A stretch of 64,000 nt of DNA from Streptomyces longisporoflavus (GTDB lineage: Bacteria > Actinomycetota > Actinomycetes > Streptomycetales > Streptomycetaceae): assembly GCF_014649775.1 (NCBI RefSeq), contig NZ_BMTR01000007.1, positions 186,001 to 250,000 on the forward strand. The letters run 5' to 3'. A program made the translations under genes and the position numbers. Of this stretch, positions 16,004-24,636 are shown piece by piece. The notes below the pieces were generated by a model. The model saw nothing but the letters and a program-made list of their open reading frames with translations, was not told where the DNA came from and searched no databases. The first letter of the stretch is position 1, and every line of letters begins with the position of its first letter.

Positions 16004-17303
16004 TGCCGATCTTCGTGTCCGCGTCGGTCTCCGCGACCGGTGCCAGGTGCCACTTCGGGGCCACCGTCGCCAGGATGATGGCGAGTTCGGCCAGGCTGAA
16101 ATGGTCTCCCGGGCACTTGCGGTTACCGGTACCGAACGGCATCATCGCGAACTCCGGCACGTCTTGCGCACGTTCCGGATTCCAGCGGTCCGGGTCGAAC
16201 CGAAGATGTTGCTCGAAGGAACGCGGATCGCGCTGCATCGCGTACACGCTGTACACGATGTCGGCGTCGGCCGGAATGCGATAGCCGCCGAGGGTGGTTT
16301 CGCCGACCGACCGGCGAGTGAATATCCAGGCGGCCGGCTGTATGCGCATGGCCTCGGTGACGACATTTCGCGTGTGCGGCAGGTCCTTCAGGTCGCCGAA
16401 TGTGATCTCCCGGTCCGGCGCGACGGAATTTACCTCTTCAACCAATCGCCTTTCCTGCTCGGGGTGCTCGGCCAGCAGATGGAACGTCCACGCCAGGGTC
16501 GACGCGATATTCTCGGCGCCCGCCACGATGAGGGAGACCACATGGTCGTGGACTTCTTGATCGCTGAGCGGCTGCCCCGATTCATCGCGCGCCCGAAGCA
16601 TTTCGGCCAATAGGTCGTCCCGGTCCGAACCCTCCGCCCGGCCGGCCGCGATGATCTCGTCGACCACGGCGTGCAGATCGGCGAGCGCGCTCTGGAAGCG
16701 CCGGTTGCCCTGGGTCGGCACGCGGTACAGCGGCCCGACCGAGAGGACCATCCGCCGGTAGAGGCCCTCGAAGACGGTGTGCAGCGCCTCGGCGATGCGG
16801 TCCGCCTTCTCGCCGATCGCCTCGACCTCCAGGAGCGAGCGCGAGATGACGCGCACGGCCGTGCGGAACATCTCGGAGCCGATGTCCACCGTCTCGCCCG
16901 GACCCCAGCGTGCGGCCGTGGCGCGGGCTTCCTCCTCCATCACCTTGGCGTAGTCCGCGATCCGCTCGCGCTTGAACGCGGGCTGCATCATGCGCCGCTG
17001 CCGCCGGTGCACCTTGCCGTTGCTGGTCGCTACGCCCTTGCCGAGGAGGACCTCCAGGGTGTCCCAGAGCGGCCCTCCGACGATGTAGTCGGGGCTCCGC
17101 AGCAGTTGCCCGACCAACTCGGGGTCGCAGACCGCGTACGCCGTCTTGGGCCCCAGCCTGATGCGTACGAGATCACCGTGGTCCCGCAGTGCGGCGAAGA
17201 AGCCGAGTGGGTCGCGCACGAGATTCCAGGCATGGCCGATGAGCGGGGCGCCGCCGCTGACGAGCGGGGGAGTTGTCGCGGGTATGACGGATTCGACGCT
17301 CAT
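15957..17303 (-). CDS. cyp170A: CYP170A-type cytochrome P450 (albaflavenone synthase)
   Basis: This 448-residue P450 should oxidise epi-isozizaene in two steps to the tricyclic ketone albaflavenone. Motifs: ExxR in EAMR, the PERF-like region DPDRWNPER, and the heme loop FGTGNRKCPG with ligand Cys397. The I-helix reads AGAEN at 261-265; most P450s have Thr where Asn265 stands. An acidic DDLLAE patch begins at 229, in the part where a second, farnesene-forming terpene synthase site has been proposed for S. coelicolor CYP170A1. The ATG overlaps the synthase stop (ATGA), so the two form one coupled operon. The CYP170 call is by context and similarity. Confidence 0.92.
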   Translation of the reverse strand: MSVESVIPATTPPLVSGGAPLIGHAWNLVRDPLGFFAALRDHGDLVRIRLGPKTAYAVCDPELVGQLLRSPDYIVGGPLWDTLEVLLGKGVATSNGKVHRRQRRMMQPAFKRERIADYAKVMEEEARATAARWGPGETVDIGSEMFRTAVRVISRSLLEVEAIGEKADRIAEALHTVFEGLYRRMVLSVGPLYRVPTQGNRRFQSALADLHAVVDEIIAAGRAEGSDRDDLLAEMLRARDESGQPLSDQEVHDHVVSLIVAGAENIASTLAWTFHLLAEHPEQERRLVEEVNSVAPDREITFGDLKDLPHTRNVVTEAMRIQPAAWIFTRRSVGETTLGGYRIPADADIVYSVYAMQRDPRSFEQHLRFDPDRWNPERAQDVPEFAMMPFGTGNRKCPGDHFSLAELAIILATVAPKWHLAPVAETDADTKIGITLQPKKLVLRAERR

Positions 17304-18436
17304 TCCTCACCTACCAATTCAATTTCGGCCACGTCACTGATTCCTGTTTCGCTGATCCCCACGTCACTCACGTACGGAGGAATCGATCGGTCGTCCCAGC
17401 TGTCCACCCGATAGCGGCCGGATTCATGATGGAACCAGTACACGGAAGAGAACCAGTTCCGCATGTTGAAGACGCAGGATTTCACCGCGTCCGAGAGTTT
17501 CTTTCCCTGCACACTTCCGTCCGCCAGCTGACCAGCGAGCCGCAGTACGTCCTTTTCCGCCGCGAGGAAATCCGATATGCATCGGGTAACCCGGCGGTGC
17601 ACTTCCGCAACGGCTTCTTCGAGCGAAAGCCCCTCGTGCTGGATCAGACTGATCCCGAGATTGTGCAGCTCATCTCCCGCGAGTTCTTTGGGGAGTGAGC
17701 ACAGGTCGTTGTACCAGGCGGAGAAGTCCTGCGTGGCGAGCGCGGCCCGCCGGTACGCCGGATGCTTCCGCACCTCCCTCGGCAGCTCGTACCGCGCCGT
17801 GGGTTCGAGCAGGTCGATCCACGCCCAGTGCGCGAACGTCAGCCTGCGCAGCTCGATGTAGGCCTCGACCGTCGGGACCGTGCCGGTCCTACGATTCCTG
17901 AACTCCTGGTCGTACGCCTCGATCACGCTGTGGAAGTGCCGGGCGAACCGGGCGTTCCAGCTGGGACCGAGCTGCGAGTACAACCTGAGGACACAGTCGG
18001 CGAACCCCGCGACCAGCGGGTCACGGTGGTGCAGTTGCTGCCGGGGCGCCCGGAGCGTCTCGTGCAGGCCCCGGCACAGGCGCCGCCACTGCACCGCCCT
18101 GCCGTGCACCGAGTCGCGGTCGTGCCGGTCGTCCCACGCGAAGAACCAACTGCTGAGGTCGGCTATCGCGCTGAGCAACTCATCCGGCGCGCCAATGTAG
18201 TAGCCGGCCACCAGGTCCGTGTAGCACAGGCTGTCGGCGTAGCGCTCCACCTTGTCCGGGGGCATGAGTCGCATTTCGCGCAGCCATGTCCTGGACTTTT
18301 CCTGAAGCTTCGGCCAATACGGATGTAGCCGTCGTGGAAAATCTGCCTCGATCACCGGGAGTGCCAACGCCGGCGGCACGGAGACCGCCGGTGTCTGTGG
18401 CTGTGTCGGTGAAGTGCCAAATGAATATGCAGGCAC
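17300..18436 (-). CDS. cyc1: Epi-isozizaene synthase (sesquiterpene cyclase)
   Basis: This 378-residue class I terpene cyclase converts farnesyl diphosphate into epi-isozizaene. The Asp-rich motif DDRHD is at 102-106 and is preceded by the product-shaping Phe-Phe pair (98-99). The NSE magnesium motif NDLCSLPKE is at 243-251, and the C-terminal RY signature (SGRYRVDSWDDR) is present. The GTG at 18436 is chosen because GAGAGGGG lies about 8 bases upstream and the length then fits the S. coelicolor enzyme (361 residues). It is first in the operon with the P450. The C-terminal tail after DDRS is longer than in the known enzyme. Confidence 0.94.
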   Translation of the reverse strand: MPAYSFGTSPTQPQTPAVSVPPALALPVIEADFPRRLHPYWPKLQEKSRTWLREMRLMPPDKVERYADSLCYTDLVAGYYIGAPDELLSAIADLSSWFFAWDDRHDRDSVHGRAVQWRRLCRGLHETLRAPRQQLHHRDPLVAGFADCVLRLYSQLGPSWNARFARHFHSVIEAYDQEFRNRRTGTVPTVEAYIELRRLTFAHWAWIDLLEPTARYELPREVRKHPAYRRAALATQDFSAWYNDLCSLPKELAGDELHNLGISLIQHEGLSLEEAVAEVHRRVTRCISDFLAAEKDVLRLAGQLADGSVQGKKLSDAVKSCVFNMRNWFSSVYWFHHESGRYRVDSWDDRSIPPYVSDVGISETGISDVAEIELVGEE

Positions 18437-18658
18437 GAACGAGCCCCTCTCAGCCGCCTGGCGACGCACGCCCCTCCCGCCGTACCGGGCGCGCGCCGTT
18501 GCGTTTCCCCGCGCTTTCCATTCAGCACCACAACTGACCGTTCAGGGAACAGATTTGCGCCATTCACTACCCCCCAACGCCGAAAAAGTCCCCCTGTGTG
18601 ACTGATTATGGATCATCACAAGCCTGTTTTGCTCGCACAACTGACCGGTCAATGCGAA

Positions 18659-18696
18659 CGGCCCCCGGACGGCAGGGAGTTGCCGTCAGGGGGCCG
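18659..18696 (-). terminator. Terminator after def
   Basis: A 16-base stem (18659-18674 with 18681-18696, one mismatch) has a 6-base loop, 37 bases beyond the def stop. The rest of 18437-18732 is intergenic and probably carries the epi-isozizaene synthase promoter; no clear -35/-10 pair was identified. Confidence 0.75.
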
Positions 18697-18732
18697 CAGG
18701 TGGCTCGCGGTGCGCGCGTGTCTGGGGTGGTC

Positions 18733-19383
18733 TCAGTCGTTCGAGACGACCGGGTAGCGCGGGGTGCCCTCTTCCATCTGCCGCAGCGCGTCCTTGCGGT
18801 CGCGCTTGGAGAGGCGGTCGATGTAGAGGTAGCCGTACAGGTGGTCGGTCTCGTGCTGGAGGCAGCGCGAGAAGTAGCCGGTGCCCCGCACCTTGACGGG
18901 GTTGCCCCTCTCGTCCTGCCCGGTCACCTCGGCGTAGTCCGGGCGGGCCAGCTCGGCGTAGGCCGTGGGCACGGAGAGGCAGCCCTCGTTCGAGTCGTCC
19001 AGGCGGCGCCGCTCCGCGGGCAGGTCGCGCACCACGGGGTTGCAGACCACGCCGACGTGCCGCTTGCCCTCGTCGTCCATGCAGTCGTAGACGAAGACCT
19101 TCAGGTCGACGCCGATCTGGTTGGCGGCCAGGCCCACGCCCTCGGCGGTCCGCTGGCTGGCGAACATGTCGGCGACGAGCTGCTCGAGCTCGGCGTCGAA
19201 GGCGGTGACGTCCTTGCACTCCTTGTGCAGCACGGGGTTGCCGACGACCGTGATGGGCCGGGACGTGCCGCGCTCGCGCCAGGCCGTCTCCCGCTCCTCG
19301 CAGTCCTCCGTGTCGATGACGAAGCCCTCGTCGTCCACGGGGAGGACCCCGCCCGAGGCCTGCTGCTCAGTGTCCTGCGCCAT
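18733..19383 (-). CDS. def: Peptide deformylase
   Basis: This 216-residue metalloenzyme removes the formyl group from the N-terminal methionine of new proteins. All three motifs are visible: GVGLAANQ (motif 1), EGCLS with the metal-binding Cys (motif 2) and HETDH (motif 3). An acidic N-terminal extension of about 45 residues precedes the domain, as in several actinobacterial type I enzymes. The ATG at 19383 is taken as start; AGGAAGG lies 13 bases upstream, rather far. A GTG at 19413 is an alternative with no ribosome site. It is closed by a terminator at 18659-18696. Confidence 0.93.
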   Translation of the reverse strand: MAQDTEQQASGGVLPVDDEGFVIDTEDCEERETAWRERGTSRPITVVGNPVLHKECKDVTAFDAELEQLVADMFASQRTAEGVGLAANQIGVDLKVFVYDCMDDEGKRHVGVVCNPVVRDLPAERRRLDDSNEGCLSVPTAYAELARPDYAEVTGQDERGNPVKVRGTGYFSRCLQHETDHLYGYLYIDRLSKRDRKDALRQMEEGTPRYPVVSND

Positions 19384-19446
19384 TGTCCGACGTACGCCTT
19401 CCTGGGAAACCACGAGAGATGTGCCGGTACAGCCTACGGCCAGGAG

Positions 19447-20427
19447 TCAGCAGACCTCTTCCAGATCCCGCCAGTCACGGGAGTCCGGGCTGTCCGCGAC
19501 CCAGCCGTCGAGCAGCCCGCGCACCAGTGCGGCGGGCGCCGCGATGCCGCACTCGCGCTCGGGCACCCACAGGGCGCCGGGACTGCGGTGGCCGAGCGGC
19601 CCGGGGTGACCCGGCTCGCTGTGGTCGTGCGGGTCCAGGTGCTCGCCGTCGCCCTCGTCGCTCGGCATGCGACTCTCGGAGCACATCCGGCAGAGCAGCC
19701 GCACGGACGAGGACCAGTCCTCCGCCGCGAAGCCCGCGTCCGCCGCGAGTCTCTCCAGGGCGTTGCGGTCGTCCTCGGTGGCGGCCTCCAGGAGGACCAC
19801 CCAGGTGGGGACCGGTGAGGGCGCCCACAGCTCGATCTCGTCGAAGACGGGATACGAGTCCCCGGCCCCCGTCGTCCGCTCGCCGTGCGGGACGCCGTCG
19901 TGCAGCACGACCTCGCCCCAGCGGCGCCCGGAGGAGGGCAGCGGGATGGAGAGCACCTCGACGCGGGCGGGGTCCAGCCTGCGCCCCCACACCACCTCGG
20001 CCTCCCCCTCGGGCGAAAGGCGCACGGCGGCGCTGCCCAGGTCCATGCCCGTGGGCTCCCCCGATGCGGCGACGCCGCCGGGAACCCGCAGGCCATAGGC
20101 CTGCCAGGCGCGCCGGGCGAGCGGCCAGTCCTGAAGGGCGGTGGCGGCGATGCCCACGTTCCACCAGTCGGGGGCGCCGGCCGACCGGTCGAGCAGCGCG
20201 ACGGCCCGAAGGCCCGCGGCACGCGCCTGCTCCCAGTCGTGCCGGAACTTGTGGAGCAGCGCGAGATTGAACCAGGACTCCGAGAGCCACGGCTCGAGAT
20301 CCGCCGCGCGGGTAAGCAGCGCGCCCGCGTCCTCGTACCGCCCGTCGCCGATCAGCGTGAAGGCGCGGTCGGTGGCCTGCCGCCATGAGGCGGAGGGCCG
20401 GTGCCGTCCCTTGCCGAAGATCCTCAC
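19447..20427 (-). CDS. Tetratricopeptide-repeat protein of unknown function
   Basis: A 326-residue soluble protein. Residues 10-110 form TPR-like helix pairs (AFTLIGDGRYEDAGALLTRA; SWFNLALLHKFRHDWEQARAAG; NVGIAATALQDWPLARRAW). The rest is an acidic region with a CRMCSES cysteine pair and a WVPERECGIA segment, not assigned to a domain. The GTG at 20427 follows GGCGGGAA; an ATG at 20520 is in frame but lacks a ribosome site. It lies between def and the HD-domain genes on the same strand. TPR domains usually serve protein contacts; no partner is evident. Confidence 0.75.
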   Translation of the reverse strand: MRIFGKGRHRPSASWRQATDRAFTLIGDGRYEDAGALLTRAADLEPWLSESWFNLALLHKFRHDWEQARAAGLRAVALLDRSAGAPDWWNVGIAATALQDWPLARRAWQAYGLRVPGGVAASGEPTGMDLGSAAVRLSPEGEAEVVWGRRLDPARVEVLSIPLPSSGRRWGEVVLHDGVPHGERTTGAGDSYPVFDEIELWAPSPVPTWVVLLEAATEDDRNALERLAADAGFAAEDWSSSVRLLCRMCSESRMPSDEGDGEHLDPHDHSEPGHPGPLGHRSPGALWVPERECGIAAPAALVRGLLDGWVADSPDSRDWRDLEEVC

Positions 20428-20530
20428 GATTCCCGCCTGCCGGTACTTGAGTTCCTGCGTTCCGATGTGCCCTGAGGGCCCTCTTCGCATCCAACCACGT
20501 ACGGTCGGACGGCCGCTCATTACCCATGGG

Positions 20531-21856
20531 TTACCCAACCGGCGGCAAGCTATGACCGCCCCGCGAAAGCACCCGAGCCAGGGCTTCCACGACTTCGGGC
20601 TGGTAGTCGCGGCCGGTACCGAGCCGCAGCCGCTCCAGGGCGTTGAGAGGGCCTCCCGGACCTTCTCCCCTGGCCATCTCGTCGTACGCGTTGGCTGCAC
20701 GCACGATACGGGCGGTGAGCGGCTGCTCGCGATACGGGTCCGCCTGCCGCTCCACGACCACGGCGACGTCGCCGTTCACCCCCGTCTGACGCACGACGGC
20801 GCCCCCGAGCAGCGCGATCCGCCGCTGTTCCGCTTCCGGCAGAGCCGCGGTCGCGCCCGCGGGCATCGGGTCGACGAGGGAGAGCTGCCCGATGTCGTGC
20901 ATGAGTGCCGCGTGCTCCAGGACGGCGAGGTCGGGCGGGGAGAGACCCAGCTCACGCCCGACGGCGCTGCTGAGCGCGGCGACGCGGCGCGCGTGGCCCT
21001 GCGGGGTGTATCCGGCGATCTCGGTGGACCTGGCCAGCGAGGCGATGGTCTGCCGGTAGGTGGTCCGCACGGCCGCGTACCGCCCGAAGGACAGCTGGGT
21101 CAGGAGCAGCGGCAGGCTGAACACGGGCAGCGCCCAGAGCCCCGCCACCGCGACCGCGAGCGCCATCACGGCCCCCGTGGCGCAGACGGCGGAACCGATG
21201 CCGAGCATGGCCCGCAGCTCGTTCTTCAGGATCGGCCCGAAGGGCATGGGGGCGCCTCCCGTGCCCTTGCGGCCATGGGGAAGGGTGCGGGCGTACGCCA
21301 TGGCGGCGGCGAGCACCGCGTCGCAGAGGGCAGTCAGGACGAGCAGCGCGACGATGACGACGGCGAAGCCCGGCCCGTGCCCCACCCAATCCTCCAGCTT
21401 CCCCGCGTTGTAGAGCGGTTGGAAGCAGGCGGCGGCGAAGCCGACCGTGAGGACGCGCCGCGCCACGTGGTCGCGGGCGCAGCCCCTGCCGAGCGCCACG
21501 TGCGGTACGGCACCGACGAGCGCGGCGGCGACCACGACGGCGATCACCTGGAGCACGCCGTGGTGCGTGGGCCGCCCGCCGACCTCCCCGAGCAGGGCGT
21601 AGGCGAGCGCGCCCGCCGCTCCGAGCGGCGCGGGCTCCCGGTCTCTCCCTCCGGCCCCGAGGCGGGCCAGTTCCCCCACGGCCACGAGCCCGCCGAAGGC
21701 AAGCGCGACCCCGCCTTCGGCCACGCCGTGCCAGAGGGTCCAGCAGAGGGCGAGGAGGGTGAGAATCCCGGCGGAGCCGTAGACGAGGACGCTCACCGTC
21801 GCGGGCAGGCGTTCCGCACGGCGACCGGGGTCTCCCCCGCGCAGAGCGGCGCTCAC
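20531..21856 (-). CDS. Membrane protein with degenerate HD-GYP domain
   Basis: This 441-residue protein has an N-terminal half with about eight membrane segments and a C-terminal HD-like domain (from about residue 260). The metal motif reads HDIGQ where active HD-GYP enzymes have HDxGK, and the HHExxDGxGYP block is absent. It is therefore unlikely to hydrolyse cyclic di-GMP and may be a regulatory partner. The GTG start overlaps the stop of the upstream HD-GYP gene (GTGA), so the two products are made together and may form a heteromer in the membrane. Confidence 0.78.
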   Translation of the reverse strand: MSAALRGGDPGRRAERLPATVSVLVYGSAGILTLLALCWTLWHGVAEGGVALAFGGLVAVGELARLGAGGRDREPAPLGAAGALAYALLGEVGGRPTHHGVLQVIAVVVAAALVGAVPHVALGRGCARDHVARRVLTVGFAAACFQPLYNAGKLEDWVGHGPGFAVVIVALLVLTALCDAVLAAAMAYARTLPHGRKGTGGAPMPFGPILKNELRAMLGIGSAVCATGAVMALAVAVAGLWALPVFSLPLLLTQLSFGRYAAVRTTYRQTIASLARSTEIAGYTPQGHARRVAALSSAVGRELGLSPPDLAVLEHAALMHDIGQLSLVDPMPAGATAALPEAEQRRIALLGGAVVRQTGVNGDVAVVVERQADPYREQPLTARIVRAANAYDEMARGEGPGGPLNALERLRLGTGRDYQPEVVEALARVLSRGGHSLPPVG

Positions 21857-23196
21857 CGCGTCCCCGCCCCGGGGGCAGCGGGAACACCGGACGCCCCGAG
21901 GCGGGGCCCGGGGACCACCCCGGCGGTGTCCGAGGTGACCGCCGGGTGCCACCCGTGCCGGTCGAGGGCCCGCTGCAACGCCGCGACCATCGCGGGGTCG
22001 AACTGGGACCCCGCGCATTTGGAGAGCTCGGCCAGAGCGGCGGCGACGGGCCGGCCCCGGCGATAGGACCTGGTGGACGTCATGGCGTCGAACGCGTCCG
22101 CGACGGCCACCACCCGCGCGAACTCCGGAATCTGCTGCCCCACGAGCCCGTAGGGGTACCCGCTGCCGTCCATCCGCTCGTGGTGGTGCAGGATCGCCGC
22201 CCGCGCCTCTCCGAGGAAGCCGATGCCCCGGACCATCTCGTGTCCGTACTCGGGATGCAGCTCGATGACGCGCCGCTCCTCGGGGGTCAGCGGCCCGTCC
22301 TTGCGCAGCAGCCGGGTCGGTACGCCGAGTTTGCCGACGTCGTGCAGGATTCCGGCGAACCGCAGGCTCTCCACCCTCTCGTCCGCCATCTCCAGCTCCC
22401 GCGCGATCAGCACGGAGGCGTGCCCCACGCGCTCGCTGTGCCCGCGGGTGTACCGGTCCTTGATGTCGACGGCCTGCACGAGCGCCCGGATCGTGGCCTG
22501 GTGGGCGGCCCGCTGCCGGTGGTACTGCGCGAAGACCCAGCAGGAGATGCCCATCGGAAGCAGTACGAGCAGCGCGGCGAGCGGCCCGTACGGACTGCGC
22601 CAGAGGACCGCCATCATCAGGCCGGCGAGGCCGTGCACGGCGACCGGCGCGAACGACCGCAGGAACAGGCCGCGCCAGGCGGTCTGTACCGGCACGCGTT
22701 CCGCGGTGGCCAGGATGCCGCCGTCCAGGACGGTCAGTACGGCGGAGAAGGCGACGACGGCCGCTCCCGCGGGCAGCAGCGCGTACGGGAAATCGGGCGC
22801 GGCCACCGCGTCGAGCCCGCCGAGCCCTCCGTACACCCGCGCCGACACCCAGGCGGCCACGGCGAGTTGGGCCGCGCGCCAGACCTTGCGCACCCATCGG
22901 GGACGTCGCTCGACGCCGGCGAGCAGCGCTCCCGGCGCCGCGACGAGCGCGGCCGCGGCCGGCGGCAGCAGGAAGACGGCGGCGAGCAGGACGGGGAAGA
23001 AGGTGCCGAGGCCGTTCGGTCCGCGGCGGCCGATGACCCGGCACCGCGAGGCCTGCTCGCATCCCGCGTAGAGCCCGGCGAGGAGCCCGAGCGCGCCCCA
23101 CTGCGTGTGCGAGGTCAGGGCGGGCGCGGCGCAGGCGGCACCGGCCAGGGCGACGCACAGGATGTAGGCCCGAGCCCATGGAGCGATGGACCGCAT
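21853..23196 (-). CDS. Membrane-anchored HD-GYP domain protein (possible cyclic di-GMP phosphodiesterase)
   Basis: A 447-residue protein with a membrane region of about eight segments (1-225) and a full HD-GYP domain. HD-GYP motifs include GHSERVG, HDVGKLGVPTRLL, HPEYGHEM, HHHERMDGSGYP and VADAFDAMTSTRSYR. HD-GYP enzymes cleave cyclic di-GMP, a developmental signal in Streptomyces. The ATG has a very strong GGGAGGAGA ribosome site. It heads a two-gene unit with the degenerate paralogue at 20531. The C-terminal 25 residues are Pro/Gly/Ala rich. Substrate is by family; related activities on other cyclic dinucleotides are possible. Confidence 0.85.
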   Translation of the reverse strand: MRSIAPWARAYILCVALAGAACAAPALTSHTQWGALGLLAGLYAGCEQASRCRVIGRRGPNGLGTFFPVLLAAVFLLPPAAAALVAAPGALLAGVERRPRWVRKVWRAAQLAVAAWVSARVYGGLGGLDAVAAPDFPYALLPAGAAVVAFSAVLTVLDGGILATAERVPVQTAWRGLFLRSFAPVAVHGLAGLMMAVLWRSPYGPLAALLVLLPMGISCWVFAQYHRQRAAHQATIRALVQAVDIKDRYTRGHSERVGHASVLIARELEMADERVESLRFAGILHDVGKLGVPTRLLRKDGPLTPEERRVIELHPEYGHEMVRGIGFLGEARAAILHHHERMDGSGYPYGLVGQQIPEFARVVAVADAFDAMTSTRSYRRGRPVAAALAELSKCAGSQFDPAMVAALQRALDRHGWHPAVTSDTAGVVPGPRLGASGVPAAPGAGTR

Positions 23197-23311
23197 GGCA
23201 CTGTCTCCTCCCCCGTGTCCCCGTGTCCCCCCGTGACACGTCCGGAGACTAGAACGGCCGCCCCCCGCTCCGAGCGCCCCCGGCGAAAGTTGGCACGTAC
23301 GAGTGAAGGCG

Positions 23312-23353
23312 AACAGAAAAAAGCAGGTCGTGACGGACTTCCGTCACGACCTG
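23312..23353 (-). terminator. Intrinsic terminator of sigR-rsrA
   Basis: A perfect 13-base stem (23324-23336 with 23341-23353, loop ACTT) is followed on the minus strand by GCTTTTTTCTG. It begins 22 bases after the rsrA stop and is one of the few textbook U-tract terminators in the window. Confidence 0.9.
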
Positions 23354-23375
23354 CCGCCGTCCAACTACCGTGCGC

Positions 23376-23720
23376 TCAGGCTTCCTTGGCCCGCAGGCCC
23401 GTGGCCTGCACACCGCCTTCGGCGGTCACCGTCTCCACGGTCACGTCGTGCTCGGGAACGGCCTCACCCGAACGGATCAGATCGATGCGGCCCATGACCT
23501 TGGCACGCAGATCCGTCGGCACGTCGTCCTGACCGCAACAGCGCTTCACGAGCTTCTTGACCGCCTGCTCCAGGCCGTACTTCTCCAGGCACGGAGAGCA
23601 CTCCTCGAAGTGCGTCTCGAACTTGGTGCAGTCGCTGTCCGGCATCTCGTGGTCCAGGAACTCGTACAGATGGTCCAGGACTTCACTGCAATCCGTCTCG
23701 TGCGGCTCTCCGCAGCTCAT
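23376..23720 (-). CDS. rsrA: Zinc-binding redox-sensing anti-sigma factor RsrA
   Basis: A 114-residue ZAS-family anti-sigma factor that binds sigma-R when reduced and lets go when its thiols form a disulfide. The full cysteine set known from S. coelicolor RsrA is present at matching positions: Cys3, Cys11, Cys31, His37, Cys41, Cys44, Cys61 and Cys62. His37-x3-Cys41-x2-Cys44 is the zinc motif; Cys11 and Cys44 are the known trigger pair. Its ATG overlaps the sigR stop (ATGA), which balances sigma and anti-sigma levels. The C-terminal tail after residue 95 is slightly longer than in S. coelicolor. Confidence 0.96.
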   Translation of the reverse strand: MSCGEPHETDCSEVLDHLYEFLDHEMPDSDCTKFETHFEECSPCLEKYGLEQAVKKLVKRCCGQDDVPTDLRAKVMGRIDLIRSGEAVPEHDVTVETVTAEGGVQATGLRAKEA

Positions 23721-24397
23721 GAGCCTGAGCCTTTCGCTTCGTTCGACGACTCTGAGGCGGCGCCGGCGGGGACGAGGCCGCGGTCACGGGCGTAGTCCTC
23801 GAGCATGCCGCGCAGTTGGCGACGGCCGCGGTGCAACCGGGACATCACCGTACCGATGGGTGTCCCCATAATGTCCGCGATCTCCTTGTACGCAAAGCCC
23901 TCGACATCGGCGAGATAGACGGCGATGCGGAATTCCTCGGGGATCGCCTGGAGGGCGGACTTCACGTCCGAGTCCGGCAGGTGGTCGAGCGCCTGCGACT
24001 CGGCCGAGCGCAGACCGGTGGACATGTGCGACTCGGCACGCGCGAGCTGCCAGTCCTCGATCTCCTCGGCGGCGCTGCGCTGGGGCTCGCGCTGCTTCTT
24101 GCGGTACGAGTTGATGAACGTGTTGGTGAGGATGCGGTACAGCCAGGCCTTGAGGTTGGTGCCCTCACGGAACTGGTGGAACGACGCGTACGCCTTGGCG
24201 TAGGTCTCCTGCACCAGGTCCTCCGCGTCCGCCGGGTTGCGCGTCATGCGCAGCGCCGCCGAGTACATCTGGTCGAGGAAGCCCAGGGCGTCCCGCTCGA
24301 AGCGGGCCGTGCGCTCCGCCGATGTCTCGGCGCCTCCGTCGGGTCGCTCCGCCTGGCCGTGCTCGGCCTCTGCGTCGGTCCCAGTGACCGGACCCAC
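23717..24397 (-). CDS. sigR: ECF sigma factor SigR (thiol-oxidative stress)
   Basis: This 226-residue ECF sigma factor directs transcription of thioredoxin, mycothiol and proteolysis genes on disulfide stress. Region 2 (about 40-110, with DAEDLVQETYAKAY) reads the -10 and region 4 (about 155-205, YKEIADIMGTPIGTVMSRLHRGRRQL) the -35. The GTG at 24397 with GGAGGAG immediately before it gives the 227-residue S. coelicolor length. The reading frame continues upstream to an ATG at 24562, the likely start of the unstable long form. It is translationally coupled to rsrA and ends in the terminator at 23312. Confidence 0.95.
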   Translation of the reverse strand: MGPVTGTDAEAEHGQAERPDGGAETSAERTARFERDALGFLDQMYSAALRMTRNPADAEDLVQETYAKAYASFHQFREGTNLKAWLYRILTNTFINSYRKKQREPQRSAAEEIEDWQLARAESHMSTGLRSAESQALDHLPDSDVKSALQAIPEEFRIAVYLADVEGFAYKEIADIMGTPIGTVMSRLHRGRRQLRGMLEDYARDRGLVPAGAASESSNEAKGSGS

Positions 24398-24562
24398 CTC
24401 CTCCAAAGACGTGATGGAACCGAAAGCAGTCCCACTCGAATCGGAGGATAGACGACGATCCGGTCCCGCCGCCGCCCGAACAGGGGCGGCCTTGGGCGCG
24501 CTCAGCACCGTCCATTCCAGGTCAGGGGCGCTGGAGCGAGCCGGGCAGATGGTCGAACCCAT
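24398..24562 (-). other. sigR: N-terminal extension of the long SigR isoform (sigma-R prime)
   Basis: ATG at 24562 with GAGGAAG 8 bases upstream is in frame with SigR and adds exactly 55 residues. In S. coelicolor a 55-residue-longer, rapidly degraded isoform is made from the sigma-R-dependent transcript, giving a transient feedback loop. The same spacing here supports conservation. Confidence 0.8.
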
Positions 24563-24610
24563 GCGGCTGACTTCCTCTCGTACCAACAGCGTTTAGCTTC
24601 TGTTCGGCAC

Positions 24611-24636
24611 AACAGAGGTCACGCATCCAACATTCC
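24611..24636 (-). promoter_or_regulatory. Sigma-R-dependent promoter of sigR (sigRp2 type)
   Basis: On the minus strand GGAAT (24636-24632), an 18-base spacer and GTT (24613-24611) match the sigma-R consensus GGAAT-N18-GTT exactly. It lies about 45 bases upstream of the long-form ATG and overlaps the last codons of the upstream hydrolase gene. Confidence 0.88.

Noticed and set aside
17300..18436. Larger terpene biosynthetic cluster
   Set aside because: Only the cyclase and one P450 are present; def and the nrd operon bound them directly.
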